Assembly: GCF_011764585.1 (NCBI RefSeq)
Contig: NZ_AP022853.1
Coordinates: forward strand, 2,463,501 to 2,527,500
Direction: 5' to 3'
DNA: 64,000 bases
Source: Sulfurimicrobium lacus
Lineage (GTDB): Bacteria > Pseudomonadota > Gammaproteobacteria > Burkholderiales > Sulfuricellaceae
Within the stretch, counting starts at the first letter, position 1. The number at the start of each line of letters is the position of its first letter. The notes below the pieces were generated by a model. That model was not told where the DNA came from and ran no database searches. It saw only the letters and a list, made by a program, of their open reading frames with translations. A program made the position numbers and the translations under genes. Shown in pieces: positions 24,091-32,163 of this stretch.

Positions 24091-25298
24091 TTGTTCATTT
24101 CCTTCTGTTCGAAAATGGTTTGAGAGGGCTTCAGGACTTTGAGGATGAAGCCCCCATTGATGGGACCGGGATCAATTGGGGCATGGTTCGGACATACGGA
24201 ACCGCGTAGCCAGTTGACGCGGCGGTTGTCCCGGGTGGCAGAAAACCTGAATCCCCGACGAATCCCGAGGATTTCCCCCGTCGTCAAGTCCACTGCGGCA
24301 AGCTCGCTGCCCGCGACCCCCAGCTCCCGGTCATGCGGACGGGAGATTCCGCGCCAGGTGTAGCCGTATCGCGACATCGCTTTGTCCGCGTATTCCTTCT
24401 TCATGGTCTCTCGCTCCTTCGTGTCATATCCGTAGTAACGTGCAACGATGGAGCCTTCCGGCATGGGTGTCGCATAAGACCAGTCGTAAAAACTTTGCTG
24501 CACGGTCAGTGGCGGCGAAGCAATCGCCGCGCTTTCGATATATCGGTACCGCCCGATCTTGGCGATGTCTATCTTTGCCGAATTGCTCCAGATCGGGATA
24601 TCTCGCTTGGGGCCGACGAAATAGAACTCCGGCTCAGTCGCAATGTCGCTATATGCGTTCGCATATGGATCCTCGATCACGTACCGGTCATCCATGCCCT
24701 TGTCGCCTTCCTGCCTTGCACGCGGCCGAATTACATGGATCCCCTCCACGTTTTCCACCGTCCGGTAGATGAATTCCCCCGCCTCGGCCTTGCACAGCGC
24801 ATCGAAGTATTCCTTACCATCCATTCCCGCGCGGTAGACGCTTTTCTTCGGCGCTTCCGGCCACTTGGGCTTGGGAACCCCGGGGTAAGGCCAGTATTCT
24901 GGGTTTTCGGGGCGTCGCAGCGCGAATTCTTCGCAGCCCAAATTGGATGGATTTTTAAGCTTGCACTCGTAGTATTTTTGCGGGCTGTAGAGTTCTCCGA
25001 AGTGATCGGGTTTCGTTGGATCGAACGGCGGCAGCTTGGCCGCTAGGAGGCGCACGCAACTCTCCAGCGCTACGCCATATAGCCCGGTGTAAGAGCATGT
25101 GGCGGCCAGCGCCCTGGGATCTACCTTATCCGGCTTGGGCGGCATGGATACAATCTGGCCTGCCTCACGGTAGCCGCCACTTCCCGTTCCCGCCGAGCAG
25201 CCGGCCGCCAGGAGCGCGACTGCCATCAGCAACTTACGCCAGGCGGGCACCCGAACTAAAGGGGCCAGCTTCGCTTTATTTTTTCTCTTGAACACCAT
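24087..25298 (-). CDS. Lipoprotein paired with the RTX lipase-like protein
   Basis: A 403-aa predicted lipoprotein. A basic start (MVFKRKNKAK) leads into a hydrophobic stretch and the lipobox LLAAGC near residue 34. The ATG at 25298 has AGGAG 9 bases upstream; an ATG at 25304 is too close to it. The body is related to the protein at 27175-28065: both have a Cys followed by GE-IYRTV-x2-V-x-G, RE-(L/V)-GVA, TGE-(I/V)-LG and a late CPxHA motif. The gene overlaps the RTX gene by 4 bases. I know no function for this family. Position suggests immunity, chaperone or cofactor for the lipase; none is proven. The first 11-15 codons lie in a repeat (25254-25273), so the N-terminus may have been acquired from the mobile element. 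Confidence 0.75.
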   Translation of the reverse strand: MVFKRKNKAKLAPLVRVPAWRKLLMAVALLAAGCSAGTGSGGYREAGQIVSMPPKPDKVDPRALAATCSYTGLYGVALESCVRLLAAKLPPFDPTKPDHFGELYSPQKYYECKLKNPSNLGCEEFALRRPENPEYWPYPGVPKPKWPEAPKKSVYRAGMDGKEYFDALCKAEAGEFIYRTVENVEGIHVIRPRARQEGDKGMDDRYVIEDPYANAYSDIATEPEFYFVGPKRDIPIWSNSAKIDIAKIGRYRYIESAAIASPPLTVQQSFYDWSYATPMPEGSIVARYYGYDTKERETMKKEYADKAMSRYGYTWRGISRPHDRELGVAGSELAAVDLTTGEILGIRRGFRFSATRDNRRVNWLRGSVCPNHAPIDPGPINGGFILKVLKPSQTIFEQKEMNK

Positions 25299-25632
25299 AT
25301 TCATTCTCTCCTGTTCAGAATCCGAAATCGGTTTGTGTTTCCGTATCTCTGGATTGATCCGTTTTACCTGCAGGTCTTCCTGGCCGCTTCTGCATCCGCC
25401 TGACCCCCGCTGCCGCACATATCTTGTCGCTAGCAAAACTAAAGCAAAACTAAAGGGGTCAGCTTCGCTTTATTTTTTCTCTTGAACACCATATTCATTC
25501 TCTCCTGTTCAAAATCCGAAATCAGGTTGTGTTTCTGTATCTCTGGATTGATCCGTTTTACCTGCAGGTCTTCCTGGCCGCTTCTGGGTACGCCGGATCC
25601 CCGCTTCCGCACAGATTTTGTCGCTGAAACGG
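25254..25632. repeat. Imperfect tandem duplication of about 185-190 bp
   Basis: Copy A (about 25254-25439) and copy B (about 25448-25632) run in parallel: both begin aactaaagggg(c/t)cagcttcg, contain the same AGGAG and ATG start of the lipoprotein gene, and end near gcaca-(t/g)-(a/t)-t-cttgtcgct. In A the frame continues into the full lipoprotein. In B it stops after 17 codons (25439-25492). The duplication probably arose with the neighbouring transposase element. Confidence 0.8.
25439..25492 (-). pseudogene. Aborted duplicate start of the lipoprotein gene (17 codons)
   Basis: Copy B of the tandem duplication carries the same AGGAG and ATG as the lipoprotein at 24087-25298 and reads MVFKRKNKAKLTPLVLL, then a stop, against MVFKRKNKAKLAPLVRV in the intact gene. 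It is a decoy start or remnant, too short to be functional as a lipoprotein because it ends before the hydrophobic segment. Confidence 0.6.
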
Positions 25633-26146
25633 CCATGACCCAGCGGCTGCCCCTGTGCCTGTCCGAGCCCGTTATGTCGGTAGCTGCTCCAGCGATATTG
25701 GCCGGGGTCTTGAACCATCCCGGCGCGGACGGGATTAAGTTCGATGTAGCGCATGCAGGTGAGCAGATAGGTTTCGGCCTGGATCACGCTGGATTTGTAG
25801 CGCCCTTCCCATAGGCTTCCGGTGCGGCGGTAGCTGCGGTTGATGTATTGCACGTAGCGCCGCCCGATGGCTTGCATGAGTTTGGCTGTGCCTGTCTCGG
25901 TTTCTGGTGAAACCAGCAGGTGGACGTGGTTGGTCATGAGGACATAGGCGTGGACAACACAGTGCCAATCGACAGCCGCTCTTTCCAGCCAGTGGAGATA
26001 ACTGTGGTAGTCCTCCTCGGCGAAAAAGCAGGGCTCTCGATTGATTCCGCGCTGGACAATATGCTGCGGCATTCCGGCTAATTTAATGCGTGGGCGACGA
26101 GGCATGGCTGTTCCTCAAAAAGATATCGAAGCTGACCCCTTTAGTT
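25448..26146 (-). mobile_element. RAYT-type element with 20-bp inverted ends
   Basis: A 699-bp segment bounded by perfect inverted copies of a 20-base sequence: aactaaaggggtcagcttcg at 25448-25467 and its reverse complement at 26127-26146. It contains a REP-associated tyrosine transposase gene. A third copy of the end sequence with one mismatch lies at 25254-25273, inside the lipoprotein gene, and a partial match (cgaagctgaccccc) lies at 52735-52748 upstream of rlmF. No target duplication was recognised. The right end supplies the stop codon of the lipase-like gene at 26141. Confidence 0.65.
25509..26105 (-). CDS. REP-associated tyrosine transposase (Y1/RAYT), probably internally deleted
   Basis: A 198-aa protein of the IS200/IS605-like Y1 family. 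It starts MPRRPRIKLAGMPQHIVQRG and has the metal-binding HUH motif NHVHLLV near residue 60, then GRRYVQYINRSYRRTGSLWEG, with the nucleophile Tyr likely in the following helix, and RYIELNPVRAGMV. After RWSSYRHNGLG the usual 60-80 residue segment is missing, and the sequence goes straight to a basic tail with RPGRPAGK. It therefore looks shortened by deletion and may be inactive. Such enzymes mobilise or maintain REP palindromes. Confidence 0.85.
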   Translation of the reverse strand: MPRRPRIKLAGMPQHIVQRGINREPCFFAEEDYHSYLHWLERAAVDWHCVVHAYVLMTNHVHLLVSPETETGTAKLMQAIGRRYVQYINRSYRRTGSLWEGRYKSSVIQAETYLLTCMRYIELNPVRAGMVQDPGQYRWSSYRHNGLGQAQGQPLGHGRFSDKICAEAGIRRTQKRPGRPAGKTDQSRDTETQPDFGF

Positions 26147-27172
26147 GCTCCTGAGCAGGCTCAGCGGCTTGGTGTGGTATTCCGCCGAGGTGGCGAGCGC
26201 GGCCATCTGATAGTCGAGCTGTTCGGCGGCGATGTCCTGGTGGGGAATTCTCGCGGGGTTGGCGGGGGCCCCTTCTTCCGTCAGGCCAGCGGAGAGCGAT
26301 GGCGCCCTGTCGCCTTCCTTGGCGACGCTGATCGCGCGGTCGAGGGCGTCGTGCAACAGGGTGTAGTCGGCCTGAGTGTCGGCGTTCATGGTATCCGCCG
26401 GACTGACCGGTTTCATGCCTTCCACAAAACTGTAGAGCGAGCTGTCGGGAACCCCGCCCTTCGTGGTTAGCGCGGCCTTGACGGCGTCGTAGGCGCTGCG
26501 ACCGGCGGCGCTTTGCAGCACGCTCCGCGCATCGTCTCTCAGGCCATGGAAGCGGTCGAGCATGCTGGGCAGGCTTTGCACCGTCGTCGACAGGCTGCCA
26601 TCGCCAATAATTCCGACACCCGCGCCGTTGAAGTTGATCACACGGCTGATGTCGCTGTTGTACATCATATCCAGCGCAGTGGTCAGATGCCCGCCAAGAC
26701 TGTAGCCCGTCACCGTCAGCGGGCCGCTGATCTTGCCTGAGCTCTTGAGTGTGTCGTACCACCGCTTCATGTCGTCGAGCTGCCCGAACGCCCAGCCTGT
26801 CCCGGCGATCTCCAGCTTGTTCGTCGCTTCGTTGTCTCGCGCCGCGTCGTCGATGAATTCCGTCGAGCGGATGCTGAGAACGAGTTCATTGGTGTCTTTG
26901 TTCTTGAACAGCGTTCCGCTGAAGCCGGTGGTGGTGTTGGATTCGTGTTCGACGACTACCCATTTGCTGGCAAAGTCGGCGGCTTCAGCAGCGGTGAATT
27001 TGCTCGCGTGGCGGTTGCCGGTGGTGAGGATGGCTGGTGTGAGAGTTTGATTGAACTTATCTCCCGGCGTGAGGTTGGCGTTAGGTTTTGTGGCATCAAA
27101 ACCATAAAGAGCCTCTGCAGCCATTTGAAGTTCAGCGTATTTCAGGTATTCGGCGATAGACGGGGTAGTCAT
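26141..27172 (-). CDS. Short lipase-like protein, truncated relative to the RTX lipase
   Basis: A 343-aa protein related to the N-terminus of the RTX protein: TGFSGTL (82-88), IRSTEF (101-106), GWAFGQ (126-131), the canonical elbow GYSLGG (156-161; Ser158) and INFNGAGVG (179-187). It has no RTX repeats, no type I signal and no equivalent of the FGTTHSITL His block, so it may be inactive. Its stop codon (26141-26143) lies inside the right end of the transposase element, which suggests that the insertion cut off the gene. The ATG at 27172 follows GGAG and starts 2 bases after the stop of the second lipoprotein gene. Cellular location cannot be predicted. Confidence 0.7.
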   Translation of the reverse strand: MTTPSIAEYLKYAELQMAAEALYGFDATKPNANLTPGDKFNQTLTPAILTTGNRHASKFTAAEAADFASKWVVVEHESNTTTGFSGTLFKNKDTNELVLSIRSTEFIDDAARDNEATNKLEIAGTGWAFGQLDDMKRWYDTLKSSGKISGPLTVTGYSLGGHLTTALDMMYNSDISRVINFNGAGVGIIGDGSLSTTVQSLPSMLDRFHGLRDDARSVLQSAAGRSAYDAVKAALTTKGGVPDSSLYSFVEGMKPVSPADTMNADTQADYTLLHDALDRAISVAKEGDRAPSLSAGLTEEGAPANPARIPHQDIAAEQLDYQMAALATSAEYHTKPLSLLRSN

Positions 27173-27174
27173 GT

Positions 27175-28065
27175 CTATTTCTCCTTCTTGGGTATCAAAA
27201 TTTGATCAACGAATTTCCTGGTGGCTGCATCAGCACCAACGGCGTGGCCAGGACACTTGTAGGCAGACAACCAGGCAGCGCGTCCTTTCGGCCCCGCTCC
27301 TCTGTGCGTCCAGGCATAGCGCAGCATCTCGCCCAGCACTTCGCCGGTCCGGGTATCAATCACCTTCACCGTGCTGCTGGCGACGCCCACTTCCCTTTCC
27401 TCGGGGATGACGTGGTCCTCGAAAGTCACCGCGTAGCGCGGGGCGGGAGATTGAGTAAGGGTTTCGTCGAGAACCCAGGAATAGACGTTCAGGTCGTAGT
27501 TGGGGTTATTCCTCATCTCGCGTTGAACATCAGGCGCGCCCGTGTCTTTCTTCCTCACGGCCTTTTGCGAACCGGTGTAGCGATAGCGCAACCCATCCTT
27601 GGGGTCGATTACATCCACGTAGCGATAGCCGGGGAGATTGTCAGGATTATCGGGCTGGAAACCGGTACCTATGTAACCCCGATATTCCTTCGTGACATGC
27701 TTGCCCACCGCAGAACTGGAATGCTCATAGCCAAGAAACGTGTTGATGTACTCGTCACCGGTGGATTCCAACGCAAACGCCGCCCCCGGCCACATCGGGT
27801 CGGCCCATTCGTTCTCGCTCGCCTGCGGCCTCAGCTTCATCAGCAGCACGCCGTCCACGTCTGGCACCGTGCGGTAGATCTTTTCTCCGACAACCGTGCG
27901 GCACTTTTCCTCGAACAGCGCTTCACCTGCCTTGGCCCTGGCAAAGGCGAGTTCCCGCCCGTCCCGTTGCTGCTGCGTCGGGATGGAGTGGCAGGCGCTT
28001 AGCGGGAAGACCGCAAGCAACAGCGAGAGTGCAACGGCGCGTGTCAGCCTGTGCCGGGCATTCAT
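27175..28065 (-). CDS. Second lipoprotein of the lipase/lipoprotein pair family
   Basis: A 296-aa predicted lipoprotein with a signal peptide and the lipobox PLSAC near residue 25. It shares several motifs with the lipoprotein at 24087: FEEKC...GEKIYRTVPDVDG, EEREVGVA, DTRTGEVLG, and YKCPGHA near the C-terminus. It lies directly upstream of the short lipase-like gene and its start codon overlaps, as ATGA, the stop of the degenerate unit at 28062-28284. The repeated lipoprotein-lipase order suggests a functional partner. Function unknown; immunity is one possibility. Confidence 0.75.
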   Translation of the reverse strand: MNARHRLTRAVALSLLLAVFPLSACHSIPTQQQRDGRELAFARAKAGEALFEEKCRTVVGEKIYRTVPDVDGVLLMKLRPQASENEWADPMWPGAAFALESTGDEYINTFLGYEHSSSAVGKHVTKEYRGYIGTGFQPDNPDNLPGYRYVDVIDPKDGLRYRYTGSQKAVRKKDTGAPDVQREMRNNPNYDLNVYSWVLDETLTQSPAPRYAVTFEDHVIPEEREVGVASSTVKVIDTRTGEVLGEMLRYAWTHRGAGPKGRAAWLSAYKCPGHAVGADAATRKFVDQILIPKKEK

Positions 28066-28284
28066 GCGGCTTCCTTCCAGGATGCCTTGTTCATGGCGGA
28101 GAGTGATGGTGCCTTGTCAGCTTCCTTGGCGACGCTGATCGCGAGGTCGAGGGCGTCGGGGGGCACTGTAGGTGGTGGTGTCGCCCCAGAGTTCGTCGTT
28201 GCCTGCGCCACCGTATAGTATGTCGGCGCCGCCTTGGCATATCAGCAGAACAACAGAGGGCAGACCACGGTTTTCTCTAATCAT
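28062..28284 (-). pseudogene. Frameshifted remnant of another lipase/RTX unit
   Basis: An ATG at 28284 with AAAGGA upstream opens a frame that contains one RTX motif ([19 protein letters not shown]). After a run of six C on the minus strand (28158-28163) the next frame continues DALDLAISVAKEADKAPSLSA, very close to DALDRAISVAKEGDRAPSLSA of the short lipase at 26141-27172, and ends in a TGA that overlaps the lipoprotein start. Removing one base from the run would join the two into a single frame of about 70 codons. It is a fused fragment, not an intact gene. Confidence 0.65.
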
Positions 28285-28790
28285 CGAACAATCCTTTCCA
28301 ATCAATTCAGTCAGACTCCATTGACATATTTTTAATGCCCGTTATGGGTTTCAGCCTACGTTGCACGCATAAACCAAGAAGATTTGCGCCACATGTCCAC
28401 GTCAGCCCACTTAGTCAACTCCATCGAATGCATCAGCCTATTTTTCGCATTTGTGATTTTCACGGTGCCCTTTCCCGCTTTGAACCATTCATGGCAATGC
28501 CATTCGCCCAATCTTTGCCGTTGCCAGACGCGGCATGCGCGCTTCCGTCTCTGTCGCGATATTCATTTGCATGACATCAGGACCGCTTTATCCCGTTATT
28601 GCTTGGCAATGTATCAAGGAGGATTAGCGTTTCCTATCAGGGAATCCACTATTCATGCATATAGCATCGAACGAATGTTCGAGATGATGTTTTACGTTTG
28701 TTTGACCGGCAACAAGACGGAGATAACTTAGCGGAACCGCATCAGGCACATATTGAGAGGAATCACTTCCGGAAAGATCGGAATCCAGAT
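28285..28790. other. About 500 bp without a recognised gene
   Basis: No ORF here resembles a known protein. The short plus-strand frames (28335-28574, 28384-28731) have no good ribosome binding site and no recognisable motif. The stretch is more AT-rich than its surroundings and probably holds the promoter of the minus-strand lipoprotein/lipase/RTX cluster and the end of the glycosyltransferase operon. I see no clear hairpin terminator. Confidence 0.4.
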
Positions 28791-30353
28791 TCAGATTGCG
28801 CTACCTGACCTCGATCGCAGCAAACCGGCCACGCGCCAGAATGCGGTCAACTGGCGATAGCCGAAATTCTCCAGCAGCGCGGCGGCGAACAACTTGAGAA
28901 CGCTACCGAGCCTCGGATAAGTACGCGACGACATTTCGTCCAGCATCACACCACTCACGGAAAGCAGCATGCCCAGCCCGATGGCGAGCAGCATGAAGGT
29001 CCAGAACGACTCCAGCGAGATCGCGCCGAAGAGCCACAGCGCGGTCATCGCGACATAGCCCAGCAGCTCGATCAAGGGCCCCAGCCACTCGAACAGCAGC
29101 AAGAAGGGAAACGCCAGCGCGCCCGCCGCGCCACCTGTGCGGCTGAACAGCAGACGGAGATTCAGTTTCAGACTCTCATGCAGGGCGCGCTGGCGCAGGA
29201 TTTGCCGGATTTTTTGCGTGTGCATCTTTTCCGGCACGGGCGCCCAGCACACTGTGTCGGGCACCAAGGTGATGCGATAAGGCGCTTTCGCCTTTCGCGA
29301 CAGGCGATGCAGGCGCACCAGCAGTTCCATCTCGGCGTCCGCGACATCGGTGCGATAGGCGCCGGCGGCGACCACGGTCTCCTTGCGGAATACGGCGAAA
29401 GCGCCGGGGAGCACGAGCATGGCGTTGATATCCGACCACCACGCCCGGCCGGGCAGGAAGGCGCGCAGCTGCTCGACGACCTGGAACAGGGCGAGCATGT
29501 TGCGCGGCAGCCCGATCCTGTCGATGAAACCGTCCTTAGTCACCGCGCCATTGGCTGCCCCCATGGCACTGCATGCAGCCACGGCAAGCGGATCATCAGC
29601 AAACGGCCGCGCCATCCTGCGCAGGCTGTCTCGCTGCAGGACATGCCCGACATCCACGCTGCAGTAGAGCGGATAGCGGGCACAGTTGATCGCGGCGTTG
29701 AGGGCGTCCGCCCTGCCGGTCTTTTCCTTGTCCACCAGGCGCATATTCGGGTATTCAGTCGAGGCGTAAACGGATTTGACGTGTCTGGTCTGCAGGCGGT
29801 CGCGGTAGGCTTCAGGGAAAGGTGCCAAGGAAAACTCGCGGAGCAGCACATCCAGCGTCTCGTCGTCCGATCCGTCGTTTACGATAATGATTTCAAACAC
29901 GGAATAATCGAGGTGCTGCATGGCGCGCACGGCTGCGACTGCGGCGCTGGCCTGGTTGAAGACCGGCACGATGAGGCTGACGGGAAACTCGTCGCGCGTC
30001 TCGCCGTCGCTTGGCATGGTCGCCTCCTGCTCGCGCCGATAGCGCAGCAGGCTGAACAGCGACATCAGGTTGAACAGGATGTAGCTGCCGTTGTAAGCGA
30101 TGAAATAGAGCAGAAAAAACCATTGCAGCAGCGGCACGGCATCCGATAGCGCACTTTGCAGCGACGCCAGCGCCTGCCCCCAGTCGAAATCGGGGGCCGG
30201 TGCCGGAGGCGGCGGTGGCAGTGAAGCCAGTATTGGGTCGTGCTGCAGCACCAGGGGCGCGCCGTCCGTGGCGAAACCTTCCGCCAGGTCCGCTGGAACT
30301 GGGCCTGCCGCGTGCCCGAGTGTAGGTTCAAGTCGGAGCAGCAGTTCAGACAT
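28791..30353 (-). CDS. Membrane glycosyltransferase, family 2
   Basis: A 520-aa protein with a Pro-rich N-terminus (46-54), a membrane segment near 77-103, a GT-A domain (122-390) and three or more membrane segments after 410. Visible blocks are PVSLIVPVFNQ, VNDGSDDET (158-166), EKTGRADALNAAIN (210-223) and GAFAVFRKE (317-325). The usual DxD is DVG (234-236), and the acceptor-side QxxRW motif appears as RQRALHE without Trp, so it is not a typical processive synthase like PgaC or BcsA. It overlaps the HEAT repeat gene by 8 bases and forms an operon with it and a TPR protein. The product may be an exported polysaccharide or glycan; this is inferred. Confidence 0.8.
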   Translation of the reverse strand: MSELLLRLEPTLGHAAGPVPADLAEGFATDGAPLVLQHDPILASLPPPPPAPAPDFDWGQALASLQSALSDAVPLLQWFFLLYFIAYNGSYILFNLMSLFSLLRYRREQEATMPSDGETRDEFPVSLIVPVFNQASAAVAAVRAMQHLDYSVFEIIIVNDGSDDETLDVLLREFSLAPFPEAYRDRLQTRHVKSVYASTEYPNMRLVDKEKTGRADALNAAINCARYPLYCSVDVGHVLQRDSLRRMARPFADDPLAVAACSAMGAANGAVTKDGFIDRIGLPRNMLALFQVVEQLRAFLPGRAWWSDINAMLVLPGAFAVFRKETVVAAGAYRTDVADAEMELLVRLHRLSRKAKAPYRITLVPDTVCWAPVPEKMHTQKIRQILRQRALHESLKLNLRLLFSRTGGAAGALAFPFLLLFEWLGPLIELLGYVAMTALWLFGAISLESFWTFMLLAIGLGMLLSVSGVMLDEMSSRTYPRLGSVLKLFAAALLENFGYRQLTAFWRVAGLLRSRSGSAI

Positions 30354-31425
30354 GCTTCAACCCCGCCTGCAAATCCAGTTCCGCCATCACCTGATGCAGC
30401 ATGTCCCGCGCATAACGGTCGGTCTGCATGTCCTTGATGCGCAGCAGTTCCCCGACGGTCATTCCCGGCAGCAGCGACAGCGCACGCGCCGCGCGATAAC
30501 GCACCCACCACTGGCTGTCGCCCAGCATGCCCGTCAGAAGGGTGTTGTCGTCGTGCGTACCGAGCCGGCCAAGCGCGGTGACCGCATGCACGCGCACGTG
30601 CCAGTTCGCATGACGGCAGAGCAGGCGTACCGATTCCAGTTCGTTGCCATCGTTTAATGCTTGAAGAGAAACCTTGAGCAGACCGTCATCGACCGGGCTG
30701 GCGAGTTGCCGTGCAATGATCGGCGCCGCTTCGGCGGGGGCGAACTCCATCAGGTAGCGGATCAACCGCGGCGTCCTTTCCGGCGATGCGCCCGTGACGG
30801 CCTTAACCAGCAGTTCCGTGACCTGTTCGGCTTCTGCCTCGCGCAAAATTTCCGTTACGCGTTGCGCGGGCCAATCGTCACGTCCGATCAGATGGGGGAT
30901 TAATAGCTGGCCGGCACGCGGCGCGTCGATCCGGACCAAAGCCTGGGCCGCGGCAAGCGACATCCCCGCACTATCGCTTTCCAGTAAAGCGCACAGCGCG
31001 TCCCATGCAGTGGCAAGACGCAAATTCCCGGCTGTCCTCACCGCCAGCAAACGCCGTTCGAAGCTTCTTTGCCGCAACATCAGGCTGGCCGCTGCCGGCA
31101 CGCGCAACGCGCCTGCCACCCGATTCAGACTGCCCCTGGCCTCATTCCCGAGCGAGGCGTGCAAGTGATTCCACAACGCGAGAAAATCCGGCAAGTCGAA
31201 GCGGGAAAGCTGCGGCAACGATTCGGGATGCTCGTACAAGCTGGCCATCAACAGCGGGCGCCAGCGATTGAGGACACGTTTGCGCCACTGCTGTTTCACC
31301 CCTTGCAGCAAACGCCTCAGCAGAATCGACAGCAGCAACATACCGGTCAGCAGCACAGACGCCGCTCCCACCCAGAAGGCTACCGCCGCCAGCGGATCGG
31401 CGTTAGAAAGAGGGGGAAATATCAA
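30346..31425 (-). CDS. Membrane-anchored HEAT repeat protein
   Basis: A 359-aa protein with one N-terminal membrane segment (about 14-38), a basic stretch and then alpha-helical HEAT/PBS-lyase repeats from about 130 to 345 (for example SFERRLLAVRTAGNLR, WHVRVHAVTALGRLG, WWVRYRAARALSLLPG). Such repeats bind proteins. It is translated together with the glycosyltransferase downstream and overlaps the 5' TPR gene by 23 bases, so a scaffold role for the glycosyltransferase is likely. Confidence 0.75.
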   Translation of the reverse strand: MIFPPLSNADPLAAVAFWVGAASVLLTGMLLLSILLRRLLQGVKQQWRKRVLNRWRPLLMASLYEHPESLPQLSRFDLPDFLALWNHLHASLGNEARGSLNRVAGALRVPAAASLMLRQRSFERRLLAVRTAGNLRLATAWDALCALLESDSAGMSLAAAQALVRIDAPRAGQLLIPHLIGRDDWPAQRVTEILREAEAEQVTELLVKAVTGASPERTPRLIRYLMEFAPAEAAPIIARQLASPVDDGLLKVSLQALNDGNELESVRLLCRHANWHVRVHAVTALGRLGTHDDNTLLTGMLGDSQWWVRYRAARALSLLPGMTVGELLRIKDMQTDRYARDMLHQVMAELDLQAGLKHV

Positions 31426-31759
31426 GCGGGCGACCTTGCGGCTGCGGTTTTAGCGGCAACTGCGCCTTGCCTTCGAGATATTCGCCGTTATCCGGGTCCT
31501 TCCCTAGCAGACGCTCATATTCCAGCAGCGCTTCGCTGCTCTTTCCCTGCCAGGCGAACACCCGGGCCAGCAGGAAACGGGCTTCCTGATCCTCGGGATG
31601 GACGGCGAGCCATTGCTGCAACATCTCTTCCGCATCGCTCAGGCGCGCGCCCGCGACCATCACCCTGGTCTGATCGAATGCGGAAGATGCGCTCCATGCT
31701 GCAGGAATCGCTGCAGGGGAGGCCCCCAGCAGCAGAATGGTTAGAAAAATAAATTTCAT
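31403..31759 (-). CDS. Secreted small TPR protein
   Basis: A 118-aa protein with a signal peptide (MKFIFLTILLLGASPAAIPAAWSA) and about two TPR motifs (ARLSDAEEMLQQWLAVHPEDQEARFLLARVFAWQGKSSEALLEYERLL split over residues 38-82). It ends with a Pro-rich tail. Similar TPR segments head longer outer-membrane proteins (YaiO-like) in comparable operons, so this may be a shortened relative that has lost a beta-barrel; that is inferred from memory of such operons. It is the first gene of the trio. Confidence 0.7.
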   Translation of the reverse strand: MKFIFLTILLLGASPAAIPAAWSASSAFDQTRVMVAGARLSDAEEMLQQWLAVHPEDQEARFLLARVFAWQGKSSEALLEYERLLGKDPDNGEYLEGKAQLPLKPQPQGRPLDISPSF

Positions 31760-31870
31760 GAGGACGGATTATAAACACAAACAGAATCCATCCGGCATGG
31801 CGGGGTGTGTCAACACGCCCCGGACAGGCATATTATTTTCCGCGGTCAGAAGCGGTCATGCGCGAATCCA

Positions 31871-32089
31871 TTAGCGCTCTTGAATGCCACCGTCCTTGAC
31901 TTTCAGTTTTTCCCGCCACAGGCCGAGACATTCAAGACCGCAAAAATGATGCACATAATCCACTACTTCAAAACCATGAGAAGCGCTTGCCGGCACTTCC
32001 GTCATGCAAACCTCGCACTGCACCACTTCACACACGTCATCGCTAATGCACGTTGCGATAACCGCGCCATCATGCGTAACGTTCTCCAT
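31871..32089 (-). CDS. DUF3330-type zinc-ribbon protein
   Basis: A 72-aa protein with the pattern CEVCMTEVPASA...DYVHHFCGLECLGLW, that is two CxxC-like pairs typical of DUF3330 proteins, which probably bind zinc. AAAGGAGG precedes the ATG. Function unknown. It is divergent from nnrDE and alone in its transcript. Confidence 0.8.
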   Translation of the reverse strand: MENVTHDGAVIATCISDDVCEVVQCEVCMTEVPASASHGFEVVDYVHHFCGLECLGLWREKLKVKDGGIQER

Positions 32090-32163
32090 GCGACCTCCTT
32101 TTAGGTGTTCCCCTTGACTTGAGCCCGCTATAGACTATGACTCAACAGACAGGAGACGCACCC

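Noticed and set aside
28384-28731. A 115-codon plus-strand frame in the gap before the glycosyltransferase genes
   Set aside because: No ribosome binding site, no motif and no coherent composition; it overlaps another equally unsupported frame.
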